Source: GWE2-51-13 sp041736705 (lineage in GTDB: Bacteria; Bacillota_I; Bacilli_A; Erysipelotrichales; Erysipelotrichaceae). Taken from it: a stretch of DNA of 64,000 bases. Of the stretch, positions 1 to 6,989 are shown in pieces. A program made the position numbers and the translations under genes. The DNA is taken from the NCBI GenBank assembly GCA_041736705.1, contig JBGSTC010000029.1, forward strand, positions 1 to 64,000, read 5' to 3'. Under the pieces are notes generated by a model, which was not told where the DNA came from, made no database searches, and was given only the letters and a program-made list of their open reading frames with translations. How positions within the stretch are numbered: the stretch's first letter is position 1; each line of letters opens with the position of its first letter.

Positions 1-13
1 TCCCAATTTTGTA

Positions 14-42
14 TTGACGATAAAAAACGCATATGTTATATT
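14..42 (+). promoter_or_regulatory. Promoter of the tRNA operon
   Basis: TTGACG at 14-19 and TATATT at 37-42 are separated by 17 bases, a near-consensus housekeeping promoter about 24 bases before the first tRNA gene. Confidence 0.6.
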
Positions 43-65
43 TATAAGGCACTTGAGAAGAGCAT

Positions 66-141
66 GGAGGCTTAGCTCAGTTGGGAGAGCGTCTGCCTTA
101 CAAGCAGAGGGTCGGGGGTTCGAGCCCCTCAGCCTCCACCA
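66..141 (+). tRNA. tRNA-Val (anticodon UAC)
   Basis: Complete cloverleaf. Acceptor arm GGAGGCT pairs with AGCCTCC, the anticodon loop is CTTACAA, the T-arm is canonical and CCA is encoded. It is the first gene of a six-tRNA cluster. It is a possible ligand for the valS-operon T-box further along. Confidence 0.97.
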
Positions 142-171
142 TTTATTTTACATCGTTTCTCAAGTATATGT

Positions 172-247
172 GCCGGCTTAGCTCAATTGGCAGAGCAACT
201 GATTTGTAATCAGTAGGTTGTGGGTTCAAGTCCTATAGCCGGCACCA
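172..247 (+). tRNA. tRNA-Thr (anticodon UGU)
   Basis: Acceptor GCCGGCT pairs with AGCCGGC. The anticodon loop is TTTGTAA and CCA is encoded. Second gene of the cluster. Confidence 0.97.
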
Positions 248-277
248 TTTTATTTTGTTGGCTCCCAGTTAACTTCT

Positions 278-362
278 GGGGGGGTAGCGAAGTGGCTAAA
301 CGCGGTTGACTGTAAATCAATTCTCTCCGAGTTCGGCGGTTCGAATCCGTCCCCCCCCACCA
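278..362 (+). tRNA. tRNA-Tyr (anticodon GUA)
   Basis: Class II tRNA with a long variable arm. The acceptor is seven G paired with seven C, the anticodon loop is CTGTAAA, and CCA is encoded. The G34 anticodon makes it a substrate for the queuosine pathway encoded by tgt, queA and queH in this window. Confidence 0.96.
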
Positions 363-370
363 TTACCTTT

Positions 371-446
371 TGGGGTATAGCCAAGCGGTAAGGCACCAGA
401 CTTTGACTCTGGCATCTCCCTGGTTCGAATCCAGGTACCCCAGCCA
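371..446 (+). tRNA. tRNA-Gln (anticodon UUG)
   Basis: Acceptor TGGGGTA pairs with TACCCCA. The anticodon loop contains TTG, the discriminator base is G, and CCA is encoded. Confidence 0.96.
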
Positions 447-454
447 AAAAAGAT

Positions 455-530
455 GACCCGTTAGCTCAGGTGGTAGAGCAACTGACTTTTAATCAGTGGG
501 TCGAAGGTTCGAGTCCTTTACGGGTCACCA
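455..530 (+). tRNA. tRNA-Lys (anticodon UUU)
   Basis: Acceptor GACCCGT pairs with ACGGGTC. The anticodon loop is CTTTTAA and CCA is encoded. Confidence 0.97.
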
Positions 531-535
531 TCTTT

Positions 536-609
536 GCGGATGTAGTTCAGTGGTAGAACTTCAGCCTTCCAAGCTGACTATGTGGGTTCGATTCCCATCA
601 TCCGCTCCA
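536..609 (+). tRNA. tRNA-Gly (anticodon UCC)
   Basis: Acceptor GCGGATG pairs with CATCCGC. The anticodon loop is CTTCCAA and CCA is encoded. It is the last tRNA, followed immediately by an intrinsic terminator. Confidence 0.96.
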
Positions 610-621
610 AGCGGTGCGAAA

Positions 622-645
622 AGTGCCTAAATAGGCGCTTTTTTT
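622..645 (+). terminator. Intrinsic terminator of the tRNA operon
   Basis: A 7-bp stem (622-628 with 633-639, one G-U pair) with an AAAT loop is followed by a run of T. Confidence 0.8.
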
Positions 646-760
646 GTGCTCTAGTCAACTAACGGCTCATATCGGGTGATTGCCAAAACCTAAACATGTG
701 GACAGAGATATGAGTTTAGGGGGATAATATATTTAACAGATGCAAACGGGGAACATCAAA

Positions 761-2026
761 ATGACGGATAATGAAAATGTGAAGGAATATGCAGATAGAT
801 TGATTGCATTATACGTGTCATGGAACAAAGTATTTCTATCAAAAAAAAGCAAACTTCAAAAAAATATACAGTTAAAAATTAGTGATCTTTTTGCTGAACT
901 TGAAAAGGATCAAGAAGTATTTCGAGAGGTTATTTTACTATTGATGAAACATAACTTACCGGAAGTGCGTTCTTCTGCTGCAATAGTCGCTTATAAACAA
1001 AACATTGATAAAGAAAATGCTCTGAAGACCATAGAGGAAGTAGCCCATAACAAAAGTTGTGGAACTGCTTTTCTTCCAGCTAGTTTATTTCTTAATTCCA
1101 TAGATAACATTGAATCATCCGGAGATGATTCATCAAAACAGAATAATGAAGAATTAGTTCTAGAGCATATTGAAATGCACCTTGGGAAAGTCGATGACGT
1201 AATTCATGAGATCGTATCAGATCAACTTCATATTGATATACTTCATATAAAACCTCATTCAGATCGAAATTATCATACTTTCGTAACATGCGGTATGAGT
1301 AATTGGAACATGAATATACCACAGCGTGCCGAAGAGCAAGAATACTGTGAACTTATGATAACCTTGCCGCCAGATTGGCCAATTGAAAATGATATGGATC
1401 ATGAAAACAATTGGCCGATTAAAGTACTTAAACAATTGTCGAGAATGCCTTATGACCAGAATTCTTGGATTGGTTATGGACATACTGTCCAAAACGGGAA
1501 TCCTGAGGTACCGTATCCAAACAATTCAGAATTATCAAATATGCTTGTTGCTTATCCAATTTCTGTTATAACAGCTGACACGTTCATTCGACTTTCAGTA
1601 AGTGAAATGAAAGTCATAAACTTCTACTGTCTGATCCCCATTACTATAGATGAGTCAGAGTTCGTAAGAAAAAAAGGAATAGATGCCTTGCTGTCCTATT
1701 TTGATAAGAATAAACTCGACGACGTTGTAGTGAATCATCGTAAAAGTATACTTGTGGGCACTTTAAGAATTTCACGTCCAAAATTAAAAATGTACTTACT
1801 GTTGTTTGCATTTTATGTTGTTGCTTCGGTAATTTCAGGTCTGTTATTTGCTTTGATTATGATTCCACTTGTTGGCTTTGATTCGGTTTTACTTTTGTTT
1901 GGTCCTTTTATATGCACTGCAATGGCGCTGGTTTTCTTTTTGGTAATAAAAATTGGTAAGAATCAACAAGTTAGAACTAAACCCGCATTTACTCCATACT
2001 ACCCGAAACCTGAAAAGGAAAAATGA
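761..2026 (+). CDS. SUFU-domain (suppressor-of-fused-like) protein with C-terminal membrane anchor
   Basis: A 421-residue protein. The start at 761 is preferred over ATG 740 because GGGGA lies 9 bases upstream of it. Residues about 30-115 are helical and resemble the HEAT-like repeats of some bacterial immunity proteins. Residues about 135-325 show the signature of the suppressor-of-fused domain: HIDILHI, HTFVTCGMS, ELMITLPPDWP, then a W-rich stretch ending in WIGYGHT. Two hydrophobic helices follow at about 348-400, then a short basic tail. In bacteria the SUFU domain is best known as an immunity protein of polymorphic toxin systems; that is family knowledge. No cognate toxin is visible here. 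The gene is AT-rich compared with the rest of the window and lies directly after the tRNA cluster, which suggests acquisition. Immunity is inferred; the domain call is firm. Confidence 0.8.
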   Translation: MTDNENVKEYADRLIALYVSWNKVFLSKKSKLQKNIQLKISDLFAELEKDQEVFREVILLLMKHNLPEVRSSAAIVAYKQNIDKENALKTIEEVAHNKSCGTAFLPASLFLNSIDNIESSGDDSSKQNNEELVLEHIEMHLGKVDDVIHEIVSDQLHIDILHIKPHSDRNYHTFVTCGMSNWNMNIPQRAEEQEYCELMITLPPDWPIENDMDHENNWPIKVLKQLSRMPYDQNSWIGYGHTVQNGNPEVPYPNNSELSNMLVAYPISVITADTFIRLSVSEMKVINFYCLIPITIDESEFVRKKGIDALLSYFDKNKLDDVVVNHRKSILVGTLRISRPKLKMYLLLFAFYVVASVISGLLFALIMIPLVGFDSVLLLFGPFICTAMALVFFLVIKIGKNQQVRTKPAFTPYYPKPEKEK

Positions 2027-2059
2027 CTTGAAGGGCATCTAAGGAGGATTATAAATAAT

Positions 2060-2227
2060 ATGCGGCTCAATAATTGTCGATGCAGACTAGTGTTTTATAG
2101 ATATTCAAATTGCCTACATATTTGGGAAGAAGCAGACTTAAGCACAACAATAGAATCAGTAGGTGGGAAGGCAATACCGTACGCGTATGCAACATATTCA
2201 TGGAGACAAACTGCCTTTTCTATGTAG
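2060..2227 (+). CDS. Possible small protein (55 aa), unknown
   Basis: An ATG at 2060 is preceded by AAGGAGG at 2041-2047 (spacing 12, rather long) and reads 55 codons to TAG. The product is basic at the N-terminus, has three cysteines in the first 20 residues and no clear membrane segment. I do not recognise it. It fills most of the 250-base gap between the SUFU gene and the next small ORF. It may be a real small protein or a decayed remnant in the accessory patch. Confidence 0.3.
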   Translation: MRLNNCRCRLVFYRYSNCLHIWEEADLSTTIESVGGKAIPYAYATYSWRQTAFSM

Positions 2228-2274
2228 AGTAAAAATCCTAAGCAGAGAGCTGCTCAAAGGGGGTATATCTTAAA

Positions 2275-2508
2275 ATGAAAGAGATTATAGGAACCATTTT
2301 GCTTTATATAAATACAATTTCCTTTGTATTAGTAGCAATATTTGGTCTTACAGGTATAATATATGAATTAATAGGTCCAGCTGGGTATGAGAAAATTATT
2401 GAGAGGCTTAAAATCCCTTGGAGATTTGAGCAGATTTGGATATTTTTCCTTATTTTTTCAATTGTCTTAATACTCACATATTTTTTGCGAAAAAGGTTCT
2501 TTCGCTGA
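2275..2508 (+). CDS. Small hypothetical membrane protein (77 aa)
   Basis: Two hydrophobic segments (about residues 5-30 and 50-70) flank a charged loop, and the C-terminus is basic. AAAGGGGG lies about 10 bases before the ATG. Nothing in it points to a family. It belongs to the AT-rich patch and is in the same orientation as the SUFU gene, so it could be part of the same acquired unit. Confidence 0.55.
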   Translation: MKEIIGTILLYINTISFVLVAIFGLTGIIYELIGPAGYEKIIERLKIPWRFEQIWIFFLIFSIVLILTYFLRKRFFR

Positions 2509-2605
2509 CAGGAATAAGTCGACTTTTGTAGTGCTCCAATATGAGTTCTTATGAAATCTTGTGGAATATGTGACAAACTAGTCACATAGAAAGGTGGGAG
2601 TCGAC

Positions 2606-3040
2606 ATGAAGAAAAAGCATCTTATATTTTGGATCACTGTATCCATTACTGTCTTACTTGTGTTCTATCTTATTCTTAGTGCAACCTACAATGTAGACAG
2701 TCTTGGTAAGGGGAAACTTGAATCGATCACAGTAGTGGATAAATGTAATGGAACGTCAAGTTACTTCAATACTCAAGAAATTAGCGAAATCGAAAGCGAA
2801 GATGAAATGAAATCCATTGAATCCATTTTCTTTTATAAATTCGCAAGCAACTTCCTTGTATATACAAAGGAAGAGGGGAATTTTAAGTTCATTTTCCACT
2901 ATGGAAAAACAGATATCGAGTTCTCGGCTTCTCTGGATTTTGAGGCGATGAAAGGTAAAATAAAGTACTTTGAAAGAAGGAAGGATTTTTTGATTGACAG
3001 GCAAGAAATGACAACATTAAAGGAAATTCTAAATCCTTAA
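2606..3040 (+). CDS. Hypothetical single-pass membrane protein (144 aa)
   Basis: The ATG at 2606 follows AGGTGGGAG by 5 bases; an in-frame GTG at 2594 lies inside that ribosome-binding site and is unlikely. Residues about 7-27 form one N-terminal membrane helix. The remaining 115 residues are a predicted extracytoplasmic or anchored domain with alternating polar and hydrophobic strands. No family is recognised. AT-rich, like its neighbours. Confidence 0.6.
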   Translation: MKKKHLIFWITVSITVLLVFYLILSATYNVDSLGKGKLESITVVDKCNGTSSYFNTQEISEIESEDEMKSIESIFFYKFASNFLVYTKEEGNFKFIFHYGKTDIEFSASLDFEAMKGKIKYFERRKDFLIDRQEMTTLKEILNP

Positions 3041-3069
3041 TCGTTGTTTCCTTATGTGGAAATAACATG

Positions 3070-3091
3070 AAAAAACCGACAATTAAGTCGG
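3070..3091 (-). terminator. Intrinsic terminator for the minus-strand gene at 3186-3407
   Basis: Read on the minus strand, CCGAC pairs with GTCGG around a 6-base loop and is followed by six T. Confidence 0.55.
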
Positions 3092-3185
3092 ATATTCATG
3101 AATCTAGACTAGAACGATGAATGTTTCTTGTATCGTTCCAATAAATGAAAAACCAATTGATCAACCAGGTAAAATCGTAATCTAG

Positions 3186-3407
3186 TTAATTTTCAGTTTT
3201 CGAATCGACTAGTTTTCGAATCATGGATTGTATTCGAAGAGTGCAGTACCAAACAATGAACGAACAAAATAATGTACAACTGAAAATAAATCGAAGTTCA
3301 TAGCTACCGTTCGTGGTTAAGGTCGGTACATAAGAAACGAAAATAAACCCGATCGGCACGATGACAATCCATCCGATGATCAATTCAATCCAGAAGTCTT
3401 TTTTCAT
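3186..3407 (-). CDS. Small hypothetical membrane protein (73 aa)
   Basis: Two hydrophobic helices (about 8-28 and 38-58) are followed by a basic tail. On the minus strand GAGGGG lies 6 bases before the ATG, and a terminator follows the gene. Unrecognised. The next minus-strand small ORF upstream (3623-3766) has a similar size and style, but the 215 bases between them argue against tight coupling. Confidence 0.55.
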   Translation of the reverse strand: MKKDFWIELIIGWIVIVPIGFIFVSYVPTLTTNGSYELRFIFSCTLFCSFIVWYCTLRIQSMIRKLVDSKTEN

Positions 3408-3622
3408 GGTTTCCCCTCATTTTTAAAGGTTCATTCGCATCATATCTGCGATTTTGAATTTACGAAGAATTTGAAGACATGGTTAACGAAAGTGAAGTTA
3501 ACTAGTCTCATCTTTCGCTCCAGTGGTGACTAAAGCCCCATTTCTGAGGTTTTTCTATGTTTTTATGTCATCGACTATTCATTGACCAAACGAATGTTTT
3601 CCGGTCAAGCATACGCAAGTAT
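3408..3622. other. Non-coding gap in the AT-rich patch
   Basis: No convincing ORF on either strand. A GTTAAC...GTTAAC inverted repeat with a 9-base loop lies near 3480-3505. It may be a weak hairpin or binding site, but nothing links it to a function. Confidence 0.3.
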
Positions 3623-3766
3623 CTAGTCGATCTTGTTTCTTGCGTCGTTGCTGAAACGAACTTCCCGTAAAATCAGAAACAATAGAATCGGAATTGAGAT
3701 ATAAAAAACGATTTTTAGTAATTCATAGAGCATGAATACAAATACTGGAATTTCAGTCAGTTTCAT
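3623..3766 (-). CDS. Very small membrane protein (47 aa), unknown
   Basis: Read on the minus strand, an ATG preceded at 5-9 bases by GGGGGAAAACA opens a 47-codon frame ending in TAG. Residues about 8-34 form one long hydrophobic helix (VFMLYELLKIVFYISI and onward), followed by a charged tail. The strong ribosome-binding site and uninterrupted membrane segment make translation likely. No family is recognised. Confidence 0.5.
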   Translation of the reverse strand: MKLTEIPVFVFMLYELLKIVFYISIPILLFLILREVRFSNDARNKID

Positions 3767-3878
3767 TGTTTTCCCCCGATGGATCTTGAAAAATCATAAA
3801 CTATAAACAGTCAAAAAACAACAACCCAGTCTACTTGTCCTAGAAAACGAGTGAGATATCTGGGGAAAATTAGAATGA

Positions 3879-4625
3879 CTAGACGGAGATCATCTTTTGA
3901 ATGACGAAAAAGAATGAAAGGCTTAACATGGTGGCGACGATTGCGATCCCTATTCTTTTTGGGTTCTTGTCGAAGAGTTTCTTCAACTTCAGGACAAATA
4001 TACCGATGATCAGCAATAATCCACACAAGAGAAGGGTCCATAGTCCGACACCGATACCGGCATCGCCGATGGTGAACCAACCCAGTTTCTTGTAATCGAG
4101 AAAGAAGTATGCGACCGGCATGATTCCGGTGATCGCGTAGGACGTGAAGAAGTAGATCGCATAGGCTAACGTGGGAAGCAGACTCAGCCAAACATGCTTC
4201 CCCTTGGAAACGAACTTGGGGTCGATGATTAGGAAATCCAGTAGCGCCAAGATCGAGGTCAGGTTGTGTTGGAAGAAGTTCGCGGTCGAGGTAAGGAAGC
4301 GAAGCGACATCAACGGGGAAAGCAACACGGCGAATACCAGGTAGGTCAACATAATATCGACCGTAAACATGAACTTGATATGATAGAGCCAACGGGGGAT
4401 TTTCGATTCATCCTTCCACTTCAGGATGAGAATCAAGAAAACCAGGCTGGTGATGCCGATCCACAGATTGCTTTGAATCGTGAACGCTTTGAGGATTGGA
4501 AGAAGCCCTTTATAGTTGGGTTCGAACATTTGGAAGAAAACCGCACCGATGCTTGAGAGGACAATACCGCACTTTAAAAGGATGCTGGTTTTGGAAACGG
4601 CGATGGATTGTTTTTGTGCTTGCAT
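3879..4625 (-). CDS. Pr6Pr-family integral membrane protein
   Basis: A 248-residue protein with about six to seven hydrophobic segments. The pattern FTIQSN in the second helix region, HNLTSILALLDFLIIDPK in the middle and a final helix with basic flanks match the Pr6Pr family of bacterial membrane proteins, whose function is unknown. The ATG at 4625 is chosen because AGAGG lies about 6 bases upstream; an in-frame GTG 18 bases earlier lacks a site. Monocistronic and divergent from the flavoprotein gene. Confidence 0.7.
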   Translation of the reverse strand: MQAQKQSIAVSKTSILLKCGIVLSSIGAVFFQMFEPNYKGLLPILKAFTIQSNLWIGITSLVFLILILKWKDESKIPRWLYHIKFMFTVDIMLTYLVFAVLLSPLMSLRFLTSTANFFQHNLTSILALLDFLIIDPKFVSKGKHVWLSLLPTLAYAIYFFTSYAITGIMPVAYFFLDYKKLGWFTIGDAGIGVGLWTLLLCGLLLIIGIFVLKLKKLFDKNPKRIGIAIVATMLSLSFFFVIQKMISV

Positions 4626-4833
4626 GTTAACCTCTTGCCCCACATGTTATCTTTATCTTATCATAAAAAATTCGGGTGGATTGTCGATGACTGTGTGCAT
4701 TCTCGGGATGATGTGCGAATTGAAGGGGGATTCATCGAATCTGCTTGACAGAGAATTCGTTATGGGGGTCAATAGAATCAAGATGAACCCAAGAAGTGGA
4801 TTCTGCAACGGTGGGTTTTGCGATAGGAGAAAC

Positions 4834-6255
4834 ATGGAAACGACAAATCAGACCCAAATCGTGGATATCATCGTCGTCGGGTCGGGATTCGCTGGTCTGA
4901 GCGTCGCGATCGAAGCGGCGTTGGGGAATGCCGAAGTGATCGTGCTGGAAAAGATGAAGGCGGTTGGCGGGAATTCGATCATCAGCGATGGCGGGATCGC
5001 GGCCTGGGGAACAGAAGAACAACAGGCCGAAGGGATCATCGATACCGCGGAATGCATGTTTGAAGACATGATGCGATCGGGGGAAGGATTGAATGATCCC
5101 AAGATCGTTCGTTTGGTATGCGACCATGCGGCGGAAGCGTATGAATGGTCCAAGAATTTCCTAGGTGTGAAGTATAAGCCTCGTGTCAATCTCTTCGGGG
5201 GGCACAGCGTCCCGCGATGTTATACGCCGGAAGACATTTCGGGCGTATCGACGATCCTACGGATGAAGGAGAAGTTGGCGTCCTTATCCGTACCGATTCA
5301 TCTCGGTGTATCCGTAGCTTCGCTGATCGTGGATGATCGCCGTCGCGTCGTCGGCGTACGGGTGGTCGACGACTATTCAATGACTTCCCCGCATGAAGGG
5401 GAATATCGCGACATCCTGGCGCGTAAAGGGGTCGTGATCGCGTCGGGGGGCTTTGGGGCGGATGTTCCGTTTCGTCAGCGACTCGATCCGAAACTGACCT
5501 CCGACATCCTTACGACCAATAAGCGCTCCGCGACATCCGAGCTCTTACAAGCCTGCATGGGCATCGGCGCGAAGACGGCTAACCTGGACATCATCCAATG
5601 CATCCCCTGGACGACGCCGGATGAAAACGGCTATGGCAAGGGGGCTTTGTTCGGGGACTATATCGTTTCTTCCTACGGCGTACTGATCGACGTGAAGAGC
5701 GGGAAGCGCTTTGTGGATGAGTTGGGCAATCGCAAGATCATCGCCGATCGATTCTTCGAAAAGAAACAAGGCGTCGTCGGGATCGCCGATGAGAATGCGG
5801 TAAGGGATGCGGGTTGGGATTTGTCGTCGGTGATCCAAAAGAAGATCGTACTGACCTTTGATAATTTAAAAACCCTTGCGGACCATTATGGAATTCCGAA
5901 AGAGACTCTCGTCAAAACGATGGGAGATTATAACGAAGGACTTCGCAACGGGGAAGACCCTTGTTATCATAAAATGATCCAAGCCTGGATGAATCCCATC
6001 CAAACCCCGCCTTTCTATGCGATGCGTATGTGTGTGAAAACGCATTACACCTGCGGAGGTTTGGTGATCGATCCTTCGGGTCGTGTCCTTTCCGTTGACG
6101 ATACCATCATCGAAGGCTTGTATGCGGCCGGGGAAGTCACAGGAAGTACGCACGGCGCCAATCGTCTGGGAAGTTGTTCCGTAACGGAATGCCTGGTCAT
6201 GGGACGGATCGTCGGACAAACCCTTTCATCCTCGACGAATGAATCCTTTATGTAA
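4834..6255 (+). CDS. FAD-dependent oxidoreductase, fumarate reductase/succinate dehydrogenase flavoprotein family
   Basis: A 473-residue protein. The start at 4834 is set by AGGAGA 4 bases upstream and by the N-terminal FAD-binding motif VVGSGFAGLS at about residues 14-23. Other family marks are GGNSIISDGG near residue 50, HYTCGGLVID near 405, and the C-terminal GSTHGANRLGSCSVTECL that closes the FAD site. It lacks the heme and FMN domains of flavocytochrome-type enzymes and has no signal peptide, so it is a cytoplasmic soluble form. Such proteins reduce fumarate or other enoates (urocanate, cinnamate) or act on 3-ketosteroids. The substrate cannot be read from the sequence. No iron-sulfur or membrane partner subunit is adjacent. 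Confidence 0.85.
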   Translation: METTNQTQIVDIIVVGSGFAGLSVAIEAALGNAEVIVLEKMKAVGGNSIISDGGIAAWGTEEQQAEGIIDTAECMFEDMMRSGEGLNDPKIVRLVCDHAAEAYEWSKNFLGVKYKPRVNLFGGHSVPRCYTPEDISGVSTILRMKEKLASLSVPIHLGVSVASLIVDDRRRVVGVRVVDDYSMTSPHEGEYRDILARKGVVIASGGFGADVPFRQRLDPKLTSDILTTNKRSATSELLQACMGIGAKTANLDIIQCIPWTTPDENGYGKGALFGDYIVSSYGVLIDVKSGKRFVDELGNRKIIADRFFEKKQGVVGIADENAVRDAGWDLSSVIQKKIVLTFDNLKTLADHYGIPKETLVKTMGDYNEGLRNGEDPCYHKMIQAWMNPIQTPPFYAMRMCVKTHYTCGGLVIDPSGRVLSVDDTIIEGLYAAGEVTGSTHGANRLGSCSVTECLVMGRIVGQTLSSSTNESFM

Positions 6256-6361
6256 AGGATCAAGAAGAACATAATCATGGCATGCGTGAATTAAAAATGA
6301 TAAAGTAGAAGTAATGAAGAATAGGTTACCATCCATCATGAAAGAAAGGCAGGTCGATGTC

Positions 6362-6805
6362 ATGAAAAAGAGAACGATCCTCAAAGCCGTAGGAGTGCTT
6401 GGCGCCGCGGCGGCAGCCGGTGCGATTGCCTATAAGTCGTACCAAACCGATCAGAAGATGAAGAATTACAATTTGAAATTGAAATTCAAAGGCGAGGTCA
6501 TCAAATTGGATGCCGAGTTCGAGTCGGATTCGATCGCCGTCAATTTCACCGGACTGGAGTTGGATTTCACGCAGGCGACCTTGAAGGATAATCGCGGCGA
6601 ACTGAAACTCTATGCCGAATTCGCCGGCATCGACATCCTGGTCCCCGCCGAGTGGCACGTCGTCGCCACCGGGACCAACAATAAAGCCGGGGTCAACAAC
6701 GCTTTCGTCGGAGATCCGACCGAAGGGCAACCTGTGCTTAATGTGGTGTATGACTTGAATTTCTCGGGTCTGAACATCCGTAAACCCGAAGCGGAAAGCG
6801 AATAA
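6362..6805 (+). CDS. Membrane-anchored protein with LiaF-like C-terminal domain
   Basis: About 147 residues from the ATG at 6362 (upstream in-frame ATGs at 6314 and 6338 have no better site). An N-terminal alanine-rich helix (about 7-24) anchors it. The C-terminal part has repeated short beta motifs, FTGLELDFTQATL then FAGIDILVPAEWHV, very like the beta-helical C-terminal domain of LiaF/VraT cell-wall-stress proteins (DUF2154 type). Those usually have several membrane helices and act with a two-component system; here there is one helix and no kinase or regulator nearby. Function is therefore inferred only as envelope-associated. Confidence 0.6.
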   Translation: MKKRTILKAVGVLGAAAAAGAIAYKSYQTDQKMKNYNLKLKFKGEVIKLDAEFESDSIAVNFTGLELDFTQATLKDNRGELKLYAEFAGIDILVPAEWHVVATGTNNKAGVNNAFVGDPTEGQPVLNVVYDLNFSGLNIRKPEAESE

Positions 6806-6819
6806 TCTCAAGCAACAAA

Positions 6820-6848
6820 CCGATGTCCGCAAGATGTCGGTTTTTTTT
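6820..6848 (+). terminator. Intrinsic terminator
   Basis: An 8-bp stem (6820-6827 with 6833-6840, two G-U pairs) with a CGCAA loop is followed by eight T. Confidence 0.8.
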
Positions 6849-6936
6849 GTTTTCATGGATGAATCGAAATGTATCGCGGCTTGTTTTTCTTACATCTTTT
6901 CTTTCGCATTATCATCATTTACATTCCCCCGATTCA

Positions 6937-6965
6937 TTGACAGCGCTTACAGGCATGAGTAAAGT
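6937..6965 (+). promoter_or_regulatory. Promoter of the tpl-glutamate mutase operon
   Basis: TTGACA at 6937-6942 and TAAAGT at 6960-6965 are spaced by 17 bases, just upstream of the strong ribosome-binding site of tpl. Confidence 0.5.
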
Positions 6966-6989
6966 AAAGGTAGACCAAAGGAGATGCCT

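Noticed and set aside
3508..3525. Partial match (CGCTCCAG) to the tRNA-Gly 3' end as an attachment site
   Set aside because: Only seven to eight bases match and there is no integrase gene, so chance is the better explanation.
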